From Actinomycetales bacterium (GTDB lineage Bacteria; Actinomycetota; Actinomycetes; Actinomycetales; Cellulomonadaceae), in contig JAATES010000009.1 in assembly GCA_015655615.1 (NCBI GenBank), positions 1 through 6,066 on the forward strand: a stretch of DNA of 6,066 nucleotides. Direction: 5' to 3'. Of this stretch, positions 1-6,066 are shown piece by piece (positions within the stretch are counted from its first letter, which is position 1; each line of letters starts with the position of its first letter). A program made the position numbers and the translations under genes. Below the pieces are notes generated by a model. That model was not told where the DNA came from and did not search any database. It was given only the letters and a program-made list of their open reading frames with translations.

Positions 1-604
1 GGTCGTCCTCGAACCGCTCGCGCTGCTTCTGGGTGAGGATCGAATACACCGAACGTCGCAGGGATTCCGCCTCGAGTGGTGGCTCGCCCTCGATGGGGCG
101 CAACTGGCCATCGCGCCGGAGGGTGGGCGGCGCATCAATGGTCAGGTGAAGATCGGAGGCGCCCGCCGCGACGACCTGCCGCAACAGCGGATCGATGGCG
201 AGGTCAACCGAACGCAGCTCTCGGCTCAGGCCTACGCGCGCCGAGCTGCCGGGGGCCACAGCCTGCGATCGACCAGCCGGCTCCAACGACGGCGGCCGAA
301 GGGCCACCCCGGGCTGCCCAGGATTCCCCTCCACGGGCGTCCCCAATGACAGTGCGTCCGGCGAGACAGGGGGAACGCCAACCTGCCGGCCGTCCGGTGC
401 CAGGGGGATCGTCGGCACCACGGAGCGGGCCGCAGTCGCCGAGTTGCCTGGCAGGACAGAACCAGCCGGGTCGACCGCATCTGCAGCCTGAGTAGCCGCC
501 CCTTGCGCGGGGACCGCGCGACGCCGCATCGGCGGGTCCTGATGTGGCTCGAGTGCCCACGAATAGTCGTAGGGCGCTCCAGAGGAACTGTTCTGCTCAC
601 TCAT
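1..604 (-). CDS. pilT: Type IV pilus retraction ATPase PilT, N-terminal part (runs off left edge)
   Basis: Translating the minus strand from the ATG at 604-602 gives 201 codons open to the window edge. Residues about 136-201 match the N-terminal PAS-like domain of PilT/PilU: an AIDPLLRQVVAAGASDLHLT stretch, then APPTLRRDGQLRPIEG and a helix ending in QKQRERFEDD. PilT is a hexameric cytoplasmic ATPase that drives pilus disassembly, retraction and twitching. Its RecA-like ATPase domain (Walker A, Asp box, Walker B, His box) lies outside the window. The start is supported by GAGAGG eight bases upstream and by an in-frame TGA ten codons upstream (634-632). Residues 1-135 are low in complexity, rich in Pro, Ala, Gly and Ser, with an RRR patch near 27-29. 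Usual PilT proteins (about 350 residues) begin almost directly with the core, so this extension is odd. The gene follows pilB by 134 bp. Family assignment is strong; PilT rather than PilU is inferred from its place next to pilB. Confidence 0.9.
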   Translation of the reverse strand, partial: MSEQNSSSGAPYDYSWALEPHQDPPMRRRAVPAQGAATQAADAVDPAGSVLPGNSATAARSVVPTIPLAPDGRQVGVPPVSPDALSLGTPVEGNPGQPGVALRPPSLEPAGRSQAVAPGSSARVGLSRELRSVDLAIDPLLRQVVAAGASDLHLTIDAPPTLRRDGQLRPIEGEPPLEAESLRRSVYSILTQKQRERFEDD

Positions 605-612
605 CCGCGTTG

Positions 613-618
613 CCTCTC
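613..618 (-). promoter_or_regulatory. Ribosome binding site of pilT
   Basis: GAGAGG on the minus strand, eight bases upstream of the ATG at 604. It settles the pilT start, because the next in-frame codons upstream lead to a TGA stop and no other start codon lies between. Confidence 0.6.
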
Positions 619-693
619 GACGGCGCTGCTGTCATAACCGGCACTCTTCCCATGCTCACTCACTATCGGACAGTGCGCAGGAATCCTTGAATC

Positions 694-711
694 GCGCGGG
701 GGCTCCCGCGC
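694..711 (-). other. GC-rich hairpin in the pilB-pilT gap
   Basis: A perfect 7-bp inverted repeat (GCGCGGG / CCCGCGC, 4-base loop) lies 27 bases past the pilB stop. On the minus strand it is followed by GATTCAAGG, not a T run, so it is not a canonical intrinsic terminator. It could be a weak terminator, a processing or stability element for the pilB 3' end, or chance in GC-rich DNA. The rest of the 605-738 gap holds no ORF with a credible start, and I found no good promoter there. Confidence 0.4.
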
Positions 712-738
712 CAACCCCACTCGCACCTGGAAACGACG

Positions 739-2421
739 TCACGCCACGACGCGCAGAATCTCCTCGACCGAGGACTTGCCGTCGAGAACCTTGACCCACC
801 CGTCGTTGCGCAATGTCATCATGCCCTGCCCCTGGGCAGTCCTGGCGATGTCCGCACTCGAGGCGCCGGCGACGGCATGACGTTCGATGTCCTCCGTCAC
901 CCGCATCACCTCGTGCAAGGCGATCCGGCCCCGGTAGCCGGTACGCGAGCACGCCACGCACCCCTGGGGACGGTGGAACATCGGGAGGGGCTCGCCCGGG
1001 GCCCAGGGGAACCTGGCAGCCTGCAGCTCGACCTCGGTGGGCTCATAGGGTTCCTTGCACTTGTCACACAGCCGGCGGGCAAGACGCTGCGCCACGACGC
1101 AGTCAAGGGCAGACCCCACCAGGAACGGCTCGATCCCCATCTCGACAAGGCGTGTCACCGCCGAGGGTGCGTCATTGGTGTGGAGCGTGGAGAGCACCAG
1201 GTGTCCGGTCAGTGACGCCTCGATCGCGATCTGGGCGGTCTCGTGGTCGCGGATCTCACCCAACAGCACGATGTCCGGGTCGGAGCGGAGGATGGAACGC
1301 AGGGCGCCGGCGAATGTCAGCCCGGCCTTGGGATTCACCTGCACTTGATTGATGCCCGGAATGCGGTACTCGACAGGGTCCTCGACCGTGATGACGTTGA
1401 CCTCGGGCCGAGAAACCGCGTTCAGTGTCGCGTAGAGCGTCGTCGACTTGCCCGAACCCGTGGGGCCGGTGACCAGGATCATCCCGTAAGGCTTACGGAA
1501 AGACTCCTGGTAGATGTCGTAGTTGCGCTCGCTGAACGCCAGATCGCGCAGGTCGAGGGTGGCCGTCGAGTTGTCCAGGATCCGCATCACGATCTTCTCG
1601 CCCCAGACGGTGGGCAATGTCGCGACTCGCAGATCGATCTTGCGGCCATTGTGCGTCACCGACATCCGGCCGTCCTGAGGCTTCCGTCGTTCAGCGATGT
1701 CGATGTCGGAGAGGATCTTGACCCGGCTGATCACTGCGGCCTGGATGTTCTTGGGAGATCGCTGCATCTCATGGAGCACGCCGTCGATGCGATACCGCAC
1801 CCGCAGATCTCGTTCAGCGGGCTCGATGTGGATATCCGAGGCACGGTCGGTGATGGCCTGGCTGACGAGCAGATTGACATAGCGGATGATCGGCGCATCC
1901 TCGTCACCGGCATCGGCGATCTTGGTGAGGTCGAGCGCGCTGGCCTCACCCTCCAGCTCCTCCTCGAATGCCTGGGTGAGATCGTCGATCTCTGAATCAG
2001 AACGCAAGAAGCGGTCGATGGCACGAGCCAGGTCCTCATGCGTGGCGACGACCGGAACCACGGAACGGTGGCTCATCGTGCGGACATCGTCGACCGCCAG
2101 CACGTTCGACGGATCAGCCATCGCCAGCAGCAGGTTTCCCGCCGCATCGGAGCCGATCGGTAGAACCGTATAGCGTCGGCAGACGGAACCGGGGACCGCA
2201 GAAACCGCCAGGCGATCGATGGGGTATTCATCGAGGTCGACGAACTGCAGGCCCACCTGTGCCGCCAGCGCGGCGACGAGTTGCTGCTCGGTGAGCACTC
2301 CGAACTCCACCAGTACCCGGCCCAGGCTGCTGCCACTCGCCGACTGCTCATCGAGAGCAGCCATCAACTGCTGCTCGGTGACCAATCCGTCCTCGAGAAG
2401 AATCTCGCCCAGCTGCTTCAT
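739..2421 (-). CDS. pilB: Type IV pilus assembly (extension) ATPase PilB / GspE family
   Basis: A 560-residue protein of full family length. It is a cytoplasmic hexameric ATPase that turns the platform protein PilC to add pilin subunits. Domains: N-terminal MshEN/T2SSE_N domain (about 1-145) with two tandem LG-x(7)-G helical repeats; an acidic linker (about 143-175); the N2 domain with ASDIHIEP (194-201); then the RecA-like ATPase with Walker A GPTGSGKST (319-327), Asp box ITVEDPVE (344-351), Walker B DIVLLGEIRD (383-392) and His box GHLVLSTLHTND (406-417). A zinc-binding tetracysteine follows (C452, C455, C488, C491), typical of PilB/GspE and absent from PilT. The ATG at 2421 is chosen because GGAGGA sits five bases upstream and the MshEN motif begins at once; a longer reading frame from 2466 adds 15 unrelated residues and would cross the predicted promoter. 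All catalytic motifs are intact, so it should be active. A T2SS GspE is the alternative; the pilT neighbour favours pili. Confidence 0.95.
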   Translation of the reverse strand: MKQLGEILLEDGLVTEQQLMAALDEQSASGSSLGRVLVEFGVLTEQQLVAALAAQVGLQFVDLDEYPIDRLAVSAVPGSVCRRYTVLPIGSDAAGNLLLAMADPSNVLAVDDVRTMSHRSVVPVVATHEDLARAIDRFLRSDSEIDDLTQAFEEELEGEASALDLTKIADAGDEDAPIIRYVNLLVSQAITDRASDIHIEPAERDLRVRYRIDGVLHEMQRSPKNIQAAVISRVKILSDIDIAERRKPQDGRMSVTHNGRKIDLRVATLPTVWGEKIVMRILDNSTATLDLRDLAFSERNYDIYQESFRKPYGMILVTGPTGSGKSTTLYATLNAVSRPEVNVITVEDPVEYRIPGINQVQVNPKAGLTFAGALRSILRSDPDIVLLGEIRDHETAQIAIEASLTGHLVLSTLHTNDAPSAVTRLVEMGIEPFLVGSALDCVVAQRLARRLCDKCKEPYEPTEVELQAARFPWAPGEPLPMFHRPQGCVACSRTGYRGRIALHEVMRVTEDIERHAVAGASSADIARTAQGQGMMTLRNDGWVKVLDGKSSVEEILRVVA

Positions 2422-2426
2422 GCTGA

Positions 2427-2432
2427 TCCTCC
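2427..2432 (-). promoter_or_regulatory. Ribosome binding site of pilB
   Basis: GGAGGA on the minus strand, five bases before the ATG at 2421. This near-perfect Shine-Dalgarno site decides between that start and the longer reading frame beginning at 2466. Confidence 0.75.
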
Positions 2433-2455
2433 GGCTAGATACACTGCGTCCACAC

Positions 2456-2485
2456 ATTATCGGCATGCCAGCAGCCCGACGTTAA
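2456..2485 (-). promoter_or_regulatory. Candidate sigma-70-type promoter for the pil genes
   Basis: On the minus strand a TTAACG (2485-2480; 4 of 6 to TTGACA) is followed after 18 bases by GATAAT (2461-2456; 5 of 6 to TATAAT). Transcription would begin near 2449, giving a leader of about 28 bases that contains the pilB Shine-Dalgarno site. It lies in the only clear gap (2422-2522) between aroE and pilB, in otherwise GC-rich DNA. The spacer contains the palindrome GGCATGCC (2462-2469), which may be incidental or an operator half-site. This is a prediction from consensus only. Confidence 0.45.
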
Positions 2486-2522
2486 CCGCCGCAGGAGTTC
2501 ACCCCATCCGGCCTCGCACGAT

Positions 2523-3383
2523 TCATGGCGCACCCTCGAGCGCCCTGCGCAATGCCGCATCCATCTCGGACACCACGGGCTGGTGACCGGTGACCAGCAC
2601 CACCTGCTCCACAGCCTGGTGCAAGAGCATGCGCTCACCGCTGATGCATGTTCCCCCGGCCATCGTCCAGGACCGGCCGAGTGTGGTGGGTCGCTGCGCA
2701 TAGGCCACGTCCAGCAGCATGGGCAGCAGTTCCGCGCCTGCTCGCACGGCATCCGCCAAGGGATCGGCTGCCCCGCTGGGCAGCGTGGAGACGACCAGAG
2801 AGGCTTCCGCATGCCTCGCTGGCCACTCCGAGAGCGACCGTATCCGCAGATCGATCCCCACGGCGTCGGCGATCCGGTGCAAGGGCTCCGCCTTGGCAGG
2901 AGTTCGTGCCAGAACGTCCACCGCCACAAGGCCGAGCTCATGGATCGCCACCAGCGCAGACGCTGCGGTGGCGCCTGCGCCCAGCACCAATGCCGGGACA
3001 TCGGACAGTGGCGACGCATGGGGGGCTTCCTGAATAGCACGGACGATGCCAACGACATCGGTGTTATCGCCCCGCAGGAGCCGCTCAGTGCCGGACCAGT
3101 CAAAGACCACCGTGTTCACGGCACCGGTCAGCTGTGCGATGCGGCTCGTCGAGGTCAGAAGGGGACCCACGCACTGCTTGAGCGGCATCGTCAGGCTCAG
3201 ACCGGCCCAGCTCGCATCGCGGCTTGCCAGGAACCCGGGCAGCGTCGCCTCGGTGACGTCGATCGCGTCGAAGGTCCAAGGCAGCCCCACTGACGCGTAG
3301 GCCGCTCGGTGCAGCACCGGCGACAGCGAATGCCCGATGGGATGTCCGAGCACTGCGGAATGGCGCACCGGCGATGGATCCAC
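2523..3383 (-). CDS. aroE: Shikimate dehydrogenase (NADP+), actinobacterial AroE type
   Basis: A 286-residue protein that reduces 3-dehydroshikimate to shikimate with NADPH, in the cytosolic pathway to aromatic amino acids and chorismate. Seen in order: shikimate-binding HSLSP (18-22); SLTMPLK (63-69) with the catalytic Lys69; AVNTVV; GDNTD with Asp109 as the second catalytic residue; the glycine-rich cofactor turn VLGAGATAAS (133-142); an ART (159-161) at the NADP-phosphate site; STLPSGA; and the C-terminal GxxMLLHQA (about 249-257). Several motifs differ from the E. coli pattern (SLTMP for NVTxP, STLP for NTTP) but resemble mycobacterial AroE as I remember it, so this looks like a clade trait. 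The GTG at 3383 is preferred: it lies 2 nt after the mltG stop and places the first beta strand near the N-terminus. Another GTG at 3437 would add 18 residues inside mltG. No strong Shine-Dalgarno site precedes either, so translation probably depends on coupling to mltG. Confidence 0.92.
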   Translation of the reverse strand: MDPSPVRHSAVLGHPIGHSLSPVLHRAAYASVGLPWTFDAIDVTEATLPGFLASRDASWAGLSLTMPLKQCVGPLLTSTSRIAQLTGAVNTVVFDWSGTERLLRGDNTDVVGIVRAIQEAPHASPLSDVPALVLGAGATAASALVAIHELGLVAVDVLARTPAKAEPLHRIADAVGIDLRIRSLSEWPARHAEASLVVSTLPSGAADPLADAVRAGAELLPMLLDVAYAQRPTTLGRSWTMAGGTCISGERMLLHQAVEQVVLVTGHQPVVSEMDAALRRALEGAP

Positions 3384-3385
3384 CG

Positions 3386-4633
3386 TCAGCTGTCCGAGTC
3401 CGCCGAGGGCGTCGGCGTGTAGTACTTTTCCTTCCACGCGCGGTACTCGGCCACGTACTCCTGGAACTCGGTGAAACTGTCAGTGAACTTCGTCTCGCCG
3501 GTGTCGAGATTGACCGTCACGAAGTACACCCAGTTGCCGGCCTCGGGGTCGAGGACGGCCTTGATGGCCTCGACACTAGGGTTGGCGATCGGTCCCGGCG
3601 GCAAACCGGTGTGCTGATACGTGTTGTACGGGTTGTCCTCGTCGTCGAAGTCTGACTGGGTCAGCTCCATGACGTCCTTGCCCGCCCCGTAGGCGACCGT
3701 CGTGTCCATGCCCAGCGCCATGTCCGTGGCGATCCGGTTCTCGATGACCCGTGCCACCTTGCCGAAGTTGTCCGGGTTGACCTCTCGTTGCAGGATGGAC
3801 GCCTTGGTGAGCACGGTCTGGCGCTCGGCCTTCGCCACCTTCAGGGTGTCCAACGCGGTGACGGTGCGCGTCACCATCTCAGAGAACACCGCCGTGACCT
3901 TGATGTCGCGCGGGAACACGTACTGCCCTGGGCTCAGCCAGCCCTCGTATTTGTTCGCGGCCTTCTTCGGCAAACCCGTGGCTGCGGTGTCCTCCAGTGC
4001 TGCGGTCACGTCTTCGCTGGTCACTCCCAGCACGGCCTCGACCTTGCTGCTGACCTCAGCCACCGTCCAGCCCTCAGGGATCGTGAGGACGTAGTCCAGC
4101 CGGTTGGCAGGGTCGACCAGCACGATCAAGGCGTCGGCCGCCCGCATCTGCTTCTTCAGCGCATAGGTTCCCGGCTGGATGGTGGCGGATTCGGGAGTCG
4201 CCTTCGCCTCCGTGAGGTATGCCTGCCGGGTCGCGATGACGCCGGCCTTCTTGAGGGAGGTCGCGATGTCCTCCCCGGTGTCTCCCTGGTTGACGGAGAC
4301 CTCGACGCTTCCGGATCCGGGGCCGGGGTAGTCCGAGATCGCGGCGGCCGAGCTGTTCCGGGCCTTGAAGAGGCCCAGCACGTCCCCGGTGTATTGCATG
4401 ACGAAGAACCCACCGACTCCGATCACCAGGACGGTAACCAGGATCGCCGTGAGCGCCTTGCGGCGTTTCGCCGACTGTCGCCGCCGCTCAGCACGGAGGT
4501 CACGCCGTCGTGCATACTCGGAATGCTCCTCACCGTCAGCCGCATGCTGCTGGTGTCCCGGCTGCTCGTCCGGCAATGGCTGCTCAAGAGACAGGCCCAG
4601 GAGATGATCAAAGCCTTGGTTGTCACCGGTCAT
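3386..4633 (-). CDS. mltG: Endolytic peptidoglycan transglycosylase MltG (YceG family)
   Basis: A 415-residue membrane protein that cuts nascent glycan strands and is thought to set glycan length by ending polymerisation. A basic, Arg-rich cytoplasmic N-terminus (1-59) leads to one membrane helix (about 60-80), then a LysM-like subdomain (about 108-176), the EGWLSPGQYVF signature (230-240), and the catalytic core. ASILQRE (278-284) supplies the probable catalytic Glu284, and NPYNTYQHTGLPPGPIANPS (334-353) is the family hallmark. The end is a short Ser/Asp tail. In E. coli the equivalent of ASILQRE has two glutamates; only the second is kept here. The ATG overlaps the ruvX stop by one base (TGATG), and GGAG lies seven bases upstream, so translation is likely coupled to ruvX. 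It is a little longer than the E. coli protein, owing to the cytoplasmic N-terminus. Confidence 0.95.
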   Translation of the reverse strand: MTGDNQGFDHLLGLSLEQPLPDEQPGHQQHAADGEEHSEYARRRDLRAERRRQSAKRRKALTAILVTVLVIGVGGFFVMQYTGDVLGLFKARNSSAAAISDYPGPGSGSVEVSVNQGDTGEDIATSLKKAGVIATRQAYLTEAKATPESATIQPGTYALKKQMRAADALIVLVDPANRLDYVLTIPEGWTVAEVSSKVEAVLGVTSEDVTAALEDTAATGLPKKAANKYEGWLSPGQYVFPRDIKVTAVFSEMVTRTVTALDTLKVAKAERQTVLTKASILQREVNPDNFGKVARVIENRIATDMALGMDTTVAYGAGKDVMELTQSDFDDEDNPYNTYQHTGLPPGPIANPSVEAIKAVLDPEAGNWVYFVTVNLDTGETKFTDSFTEFQEYVAEYRAWKEKYYTPTPSADSDS

Positions 4634-5241
4634 CAGACGTCTCCGGACTGGACGGTGAGGTCCGGTGCCATGATCGGCTCACCCGCACGCCGACCTCCTG
4701 ACCGCTCGGTATCGAGGGCGACCTGCAGGATCACCACGGCAGCGACCTGATCCACCACGGCGCGATGGCGGCGTCCCGGTCGGCCCGCAGCATGCAGAGC
4801 CTGATGAGCAGTCACGGTCGTCATCCTCTCGTCCACCATTCGCACGGGCACCGGTGCGATCGCACGCGCCAAGACGAGCGCATACTGCCTGGCCGTCGCG
4901 CTGGCAGCGCCCTCGCCGCCCGAGAGCTGGCGTGGGAGCCCGACGTACACGACCCTCGCGGATCGCTCCCCCACCTCGGTAGCAATGCGCACGATGTCAT
5001 CTGGCAGACGATCACGGTGCCCCCGGTCGCTGATTGTGCCATGCCCGGCTATGTGAGCGCCATCACCTTGATCGCGCCGCAGGGTCTCCACCGGCGTGGC
5101 GATCAGGCCGTCGGGGTCGCTCGCAGCGACACCGACCCGCACTGAGCCCACATCCACGGCCATCCGCACGCCGCGCGCCACACCGTCCTGCGCGGCAGCG
5201 GGCTCCGCCGTATTCGGCTGAACGGATTCAGGCACAGTCAC
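4633..5241 (-). CDS. ruvX: Putative pre-16S rRNA nuclease / Holliday junction resolvase RuvX (YqgF family)
   Basis: A 202-residue RNase H-fold protein. The family is annotated as a Holliday junction resolvase and in E. coli as the nuclease maturing the 16S rRNA 5' end. The three expected acidic residues are present: Asp30 in MAVDVGSVRVGVA, Asp137 in VDERMTT and Asp164 in AVVDQVAAVVIL. The GLPRQLSGGEG loop (101-111) is also typical. Compared with usual 140-170 residue members it has a 26-residue N-terminal extension and a polar C-terminal tail, both common in actinobacteria. It also has an extra His/Asp/Gly-rich segment (about 58-80) between the second strand and the following helix. The GTG at 5241 overlaps the alaS stop by four bases (GTGA). 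A GTG two codons later (5235) has better spacing from GGGAA and may be the true start. It is the second gene of the alaS-ruvX-mltG-aroE run and was probably translated by coupling to alaS. Confidence 0.92.
   Translation of the reverse strand: MTVPESVQPNTAEPAAAQDGVARGVRMAVDVGSVRVGVAASDPDGLIATPVETLRRDQGDGAHIAGHGTISDRGHRDRLPDDIVRIATEVGERSARVVYVGLPRQLSGGEGAASATARQYALVLARAIAPVPVRMVDERMTTVTAHQALHAAGRPGRRHRAVVDQVAAVVILQVALDTERSGGRRAGEPIMAPDLTVQSGDV
4641..4644 (-). promoter_or_regulatory. Ribosome binding site of mltG
   Basis: GGAG on the minus strand inside the last codons of ruvX, seven bases before the mltG ATG at 4633. It supports the start in the TGATG stop-start overlap. Confidence 0.55.
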
Positions 5242-6066
5242 TTCCCAGGAGATCCGTCACGGATGGCATCCGTCACCGCACCGAGGGCAGCTGCCTGCTG
5301 GCTGACGTCGACGCCACCACCTTGCGCCAGCTCGTCCTTGCCGCCTCCCCGGCCACCCAGAGCCGCAGAGGCGACCTGGACCAGTCGTCCGGCGCCCAGA
5401 CCATACCGGCGCGCTGCGGCGTTCGTCCCCACGACGACCAGCGGCTTGCCCTTCGCCGTTCCGGTCACTGCCACGACCACCGGGGCCGCCTCTCCCAGTC
5501 GGCCGCGGACCGCCAGAACGAGGGCGCGAAGATCGTCACCTCCCGCGACCTCTCCCGCGTCGTAGGCCGCGACCAGCACGTCGCCCACGGTGATGGCGTT
5601 CTCGGCCAGGTTCCCGGCCGACGACAGCAGCTGCGTCTGACGCAATGCCGCCAATTGCTTCTCGGTGTCACGCAGCTTCGTGACCAAGGTCGAGACCCGG
5701 TCGTGGAGCTCTTCGCTGCGTGCGCCCAGCATCGTGGTGAGCTGGCCGACCAGCGCATGCTCCTTGGCATGGAAGCCATAGGCCTGATCGCCGACAAGCG
5801 CTTCCACCCGGCGCACCCCCGAGCCGATCGAGGACTCCCCCAGCAACGTCACGAGGCCCAGCTCGCCCGATTGCTTGACGTGCGTGCCAGCACACAGCTC
5901 CCGGGACCAGCCGTCACCGATGGAGACGACACGGACCCGGTCGCCGTACTTCTCGCCGAAGAGCGCCATGGCACCGAGTGCGCGAGCCTCATCGAGCCCC
6001 ATGATCGCGTCCGAGACCCCTAGGTTGTCCCGGAGCCGGTCATTGACCCGCTCCTCGATCTCCGAC
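5238..6066 (-). CDS. alaS: Alanyl-tRNA synthetase, C-terminal part (5' end beyond right edge)
   Basis: The last 275 residues of a protein of usually about 880-900. AlaRS charges tRNA-Ala with alanine, and its editing site removes mischarged Ser and Gly. The visible part begins in the tRNA_SAD (second additional) editing domain: EARALGAMALFGEKYGD, then SRELCAGTHV, whose Cys and His (CxxxH) complete the editing-site metal cluster with an HxxxH outside the window, then GSGVRRVEALVG. A helical, coiled-coil-like segment (residues about 90-145 of the fragment) leads to the C-Ala (DHHA1) domain, which ends in the glycine-rich GGRGGGKDELAQGGG signature that contacts the tRNA elbow. The frame stays open to the right edge; the ATG at 6002 is internal. 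The TGA at 5240-5238 overlaps the ruvX start. Nothing suggests degradation. Confidence 0.96.
   Translation of the reverse strand, partial: SEIEERVNDRLRDNLGVSDAIMGLDEARALGAMALFGEKYGDRVRVVSIGDGWSRELCAGTHVKQSGELGLVTLLGESSIGSGVRRVEALVGDQAYGFHAKEHALVGQLTTMLGARSEELHDRVSTLVTKLRDTEKQLAALRQTQLLSSAGNLAENAITVGDVLVAAYDAGEVAGGDDLRALVLAVRGRLGEAAPVVVAVTGTAKGKPLVVVGTNAAARRYGLGAGRLVQVASAALGGRGGGKDELAQGGGVDVSQQAAALGAVTDAIRDGSPGK

Noticed and set aside
204..600. Two minus-strand frames of about 120 codons within the pilT 5' region.
   Set aside because: They are shadows of the third minus-strand frame, which alone carries the conserved PilT sequence and the Shine-Dalgarno site.
631..659. TATGAC as a possible -10 box for a separate pilT promoter.
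   Set aside because: No -35-like hexamer lies at 16-18 bases; the position holds GTGAGC. Support is too weak to list as a promoter.
1243..1995. Plus-strand open frame of 250 codons antisense to pilB.
   Set aside because: It mirrors the codon pattern of pilB in the opposite frame and shows no recognisable motif; expected in high-GC coding DNA.
2422..2466. Longer pilB reading frame starting at 2466, adding 15 residues before the family N-terminus.
   Set aside because: The added residues resemble nothing in the family, no Shine-Dalgarno site precedes it, it would overlap the predicted promoter, and the ATG at 2421 has GGAGGA at ideal spacing.
3788..4750. Long plus-strand open frame of 320 codons antisense to mltG and the end of ruvX.
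   Set aside because: Composition is that of a GC-rich antisense shadow (His, Arg and Gly-rich, no domain). It lies opposite a well-conserved gene and has no supporting start signal.
5034..6023. Plus-strand open frame of 329 codons across alaS and ruvX.
   Set aside because: It crosses two conserved genes on the other strand, is rich in Arg, Gln and His, and has no family features.
1..6066. Search for mobile elements, CRISPR arrays, tRNAs, defence or other unknown systems.
   Set aside because: Nearly all of the window is accounted for by six conserved core genes with tight junctions; I saw no repeats, integrase, tRNA-like cloverleaf or composition shift at gene scale.

Overview
The window is a stretch of actinobacterial core chromosome: high GC, strong G/C preference at third codon positions, GTG starts, and six genes packed head-to-tail on the minus strand. 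The order alaS-ruvX-mltG-aroE is a classic actinobacterial arrangement. Here it is followed by type IV pilus motor ATPase genes, a combination seen in several actinobacterial lineages. The genus cannot be fixed from the sequence; Propionibacteriales or a related order is only a guess.

Reading in the direction of transcription (high to low coordinates): (1) the 3' third of alaS, entering from the right edge, with the end of the editing domain and the C-Ala domain; (2) ruvX (YqgF family), overlapping the alaS stop by 4 nt (GTGA); (3) mltG, overlapping the ruvX stop by 1 nt (TGATG); (4) aroE, starting 2 nt after the mltG stop; (5) a 101-bp gap with a plausible sigma-70-type promoter and a strong Shine-Dalgarno site; (6) pilB, a complete extension ATPase; (7) a 134-bp gap with a GC-rich hairpin; (8) the 5' part of pilT, the retraction ATPase, running off the left edge. 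The pilT frame is open from its ATG to the edge. Its protein has about 135 Pro/Ala/Gly-rich residues before the recognisable PilT core.

Functionally there are two blocks. The first (alaS, ruvX, mltG, aroE) serves translation, rRNA processing or DNA resolution, peptidoglycan chain termination and the shikimate pathway. It looks translationally coupled, as one polycistron. The second (pilB, pilT, probably followed by pilC and pilin genes beyond the left edge) powers assembly and retraction of a type IV pilus, and probably has its own promoter.

No mobile element, CRISPR array, RNA gene or new multi-gene system is visible. The points worth a second look are modest: a PilB N-terminus with exact MshEN (c-di-GMP-binding) motif geometry but without its lead arginines, the long disordered N-terminus of PilT, and an unusual insertion in RuvX.
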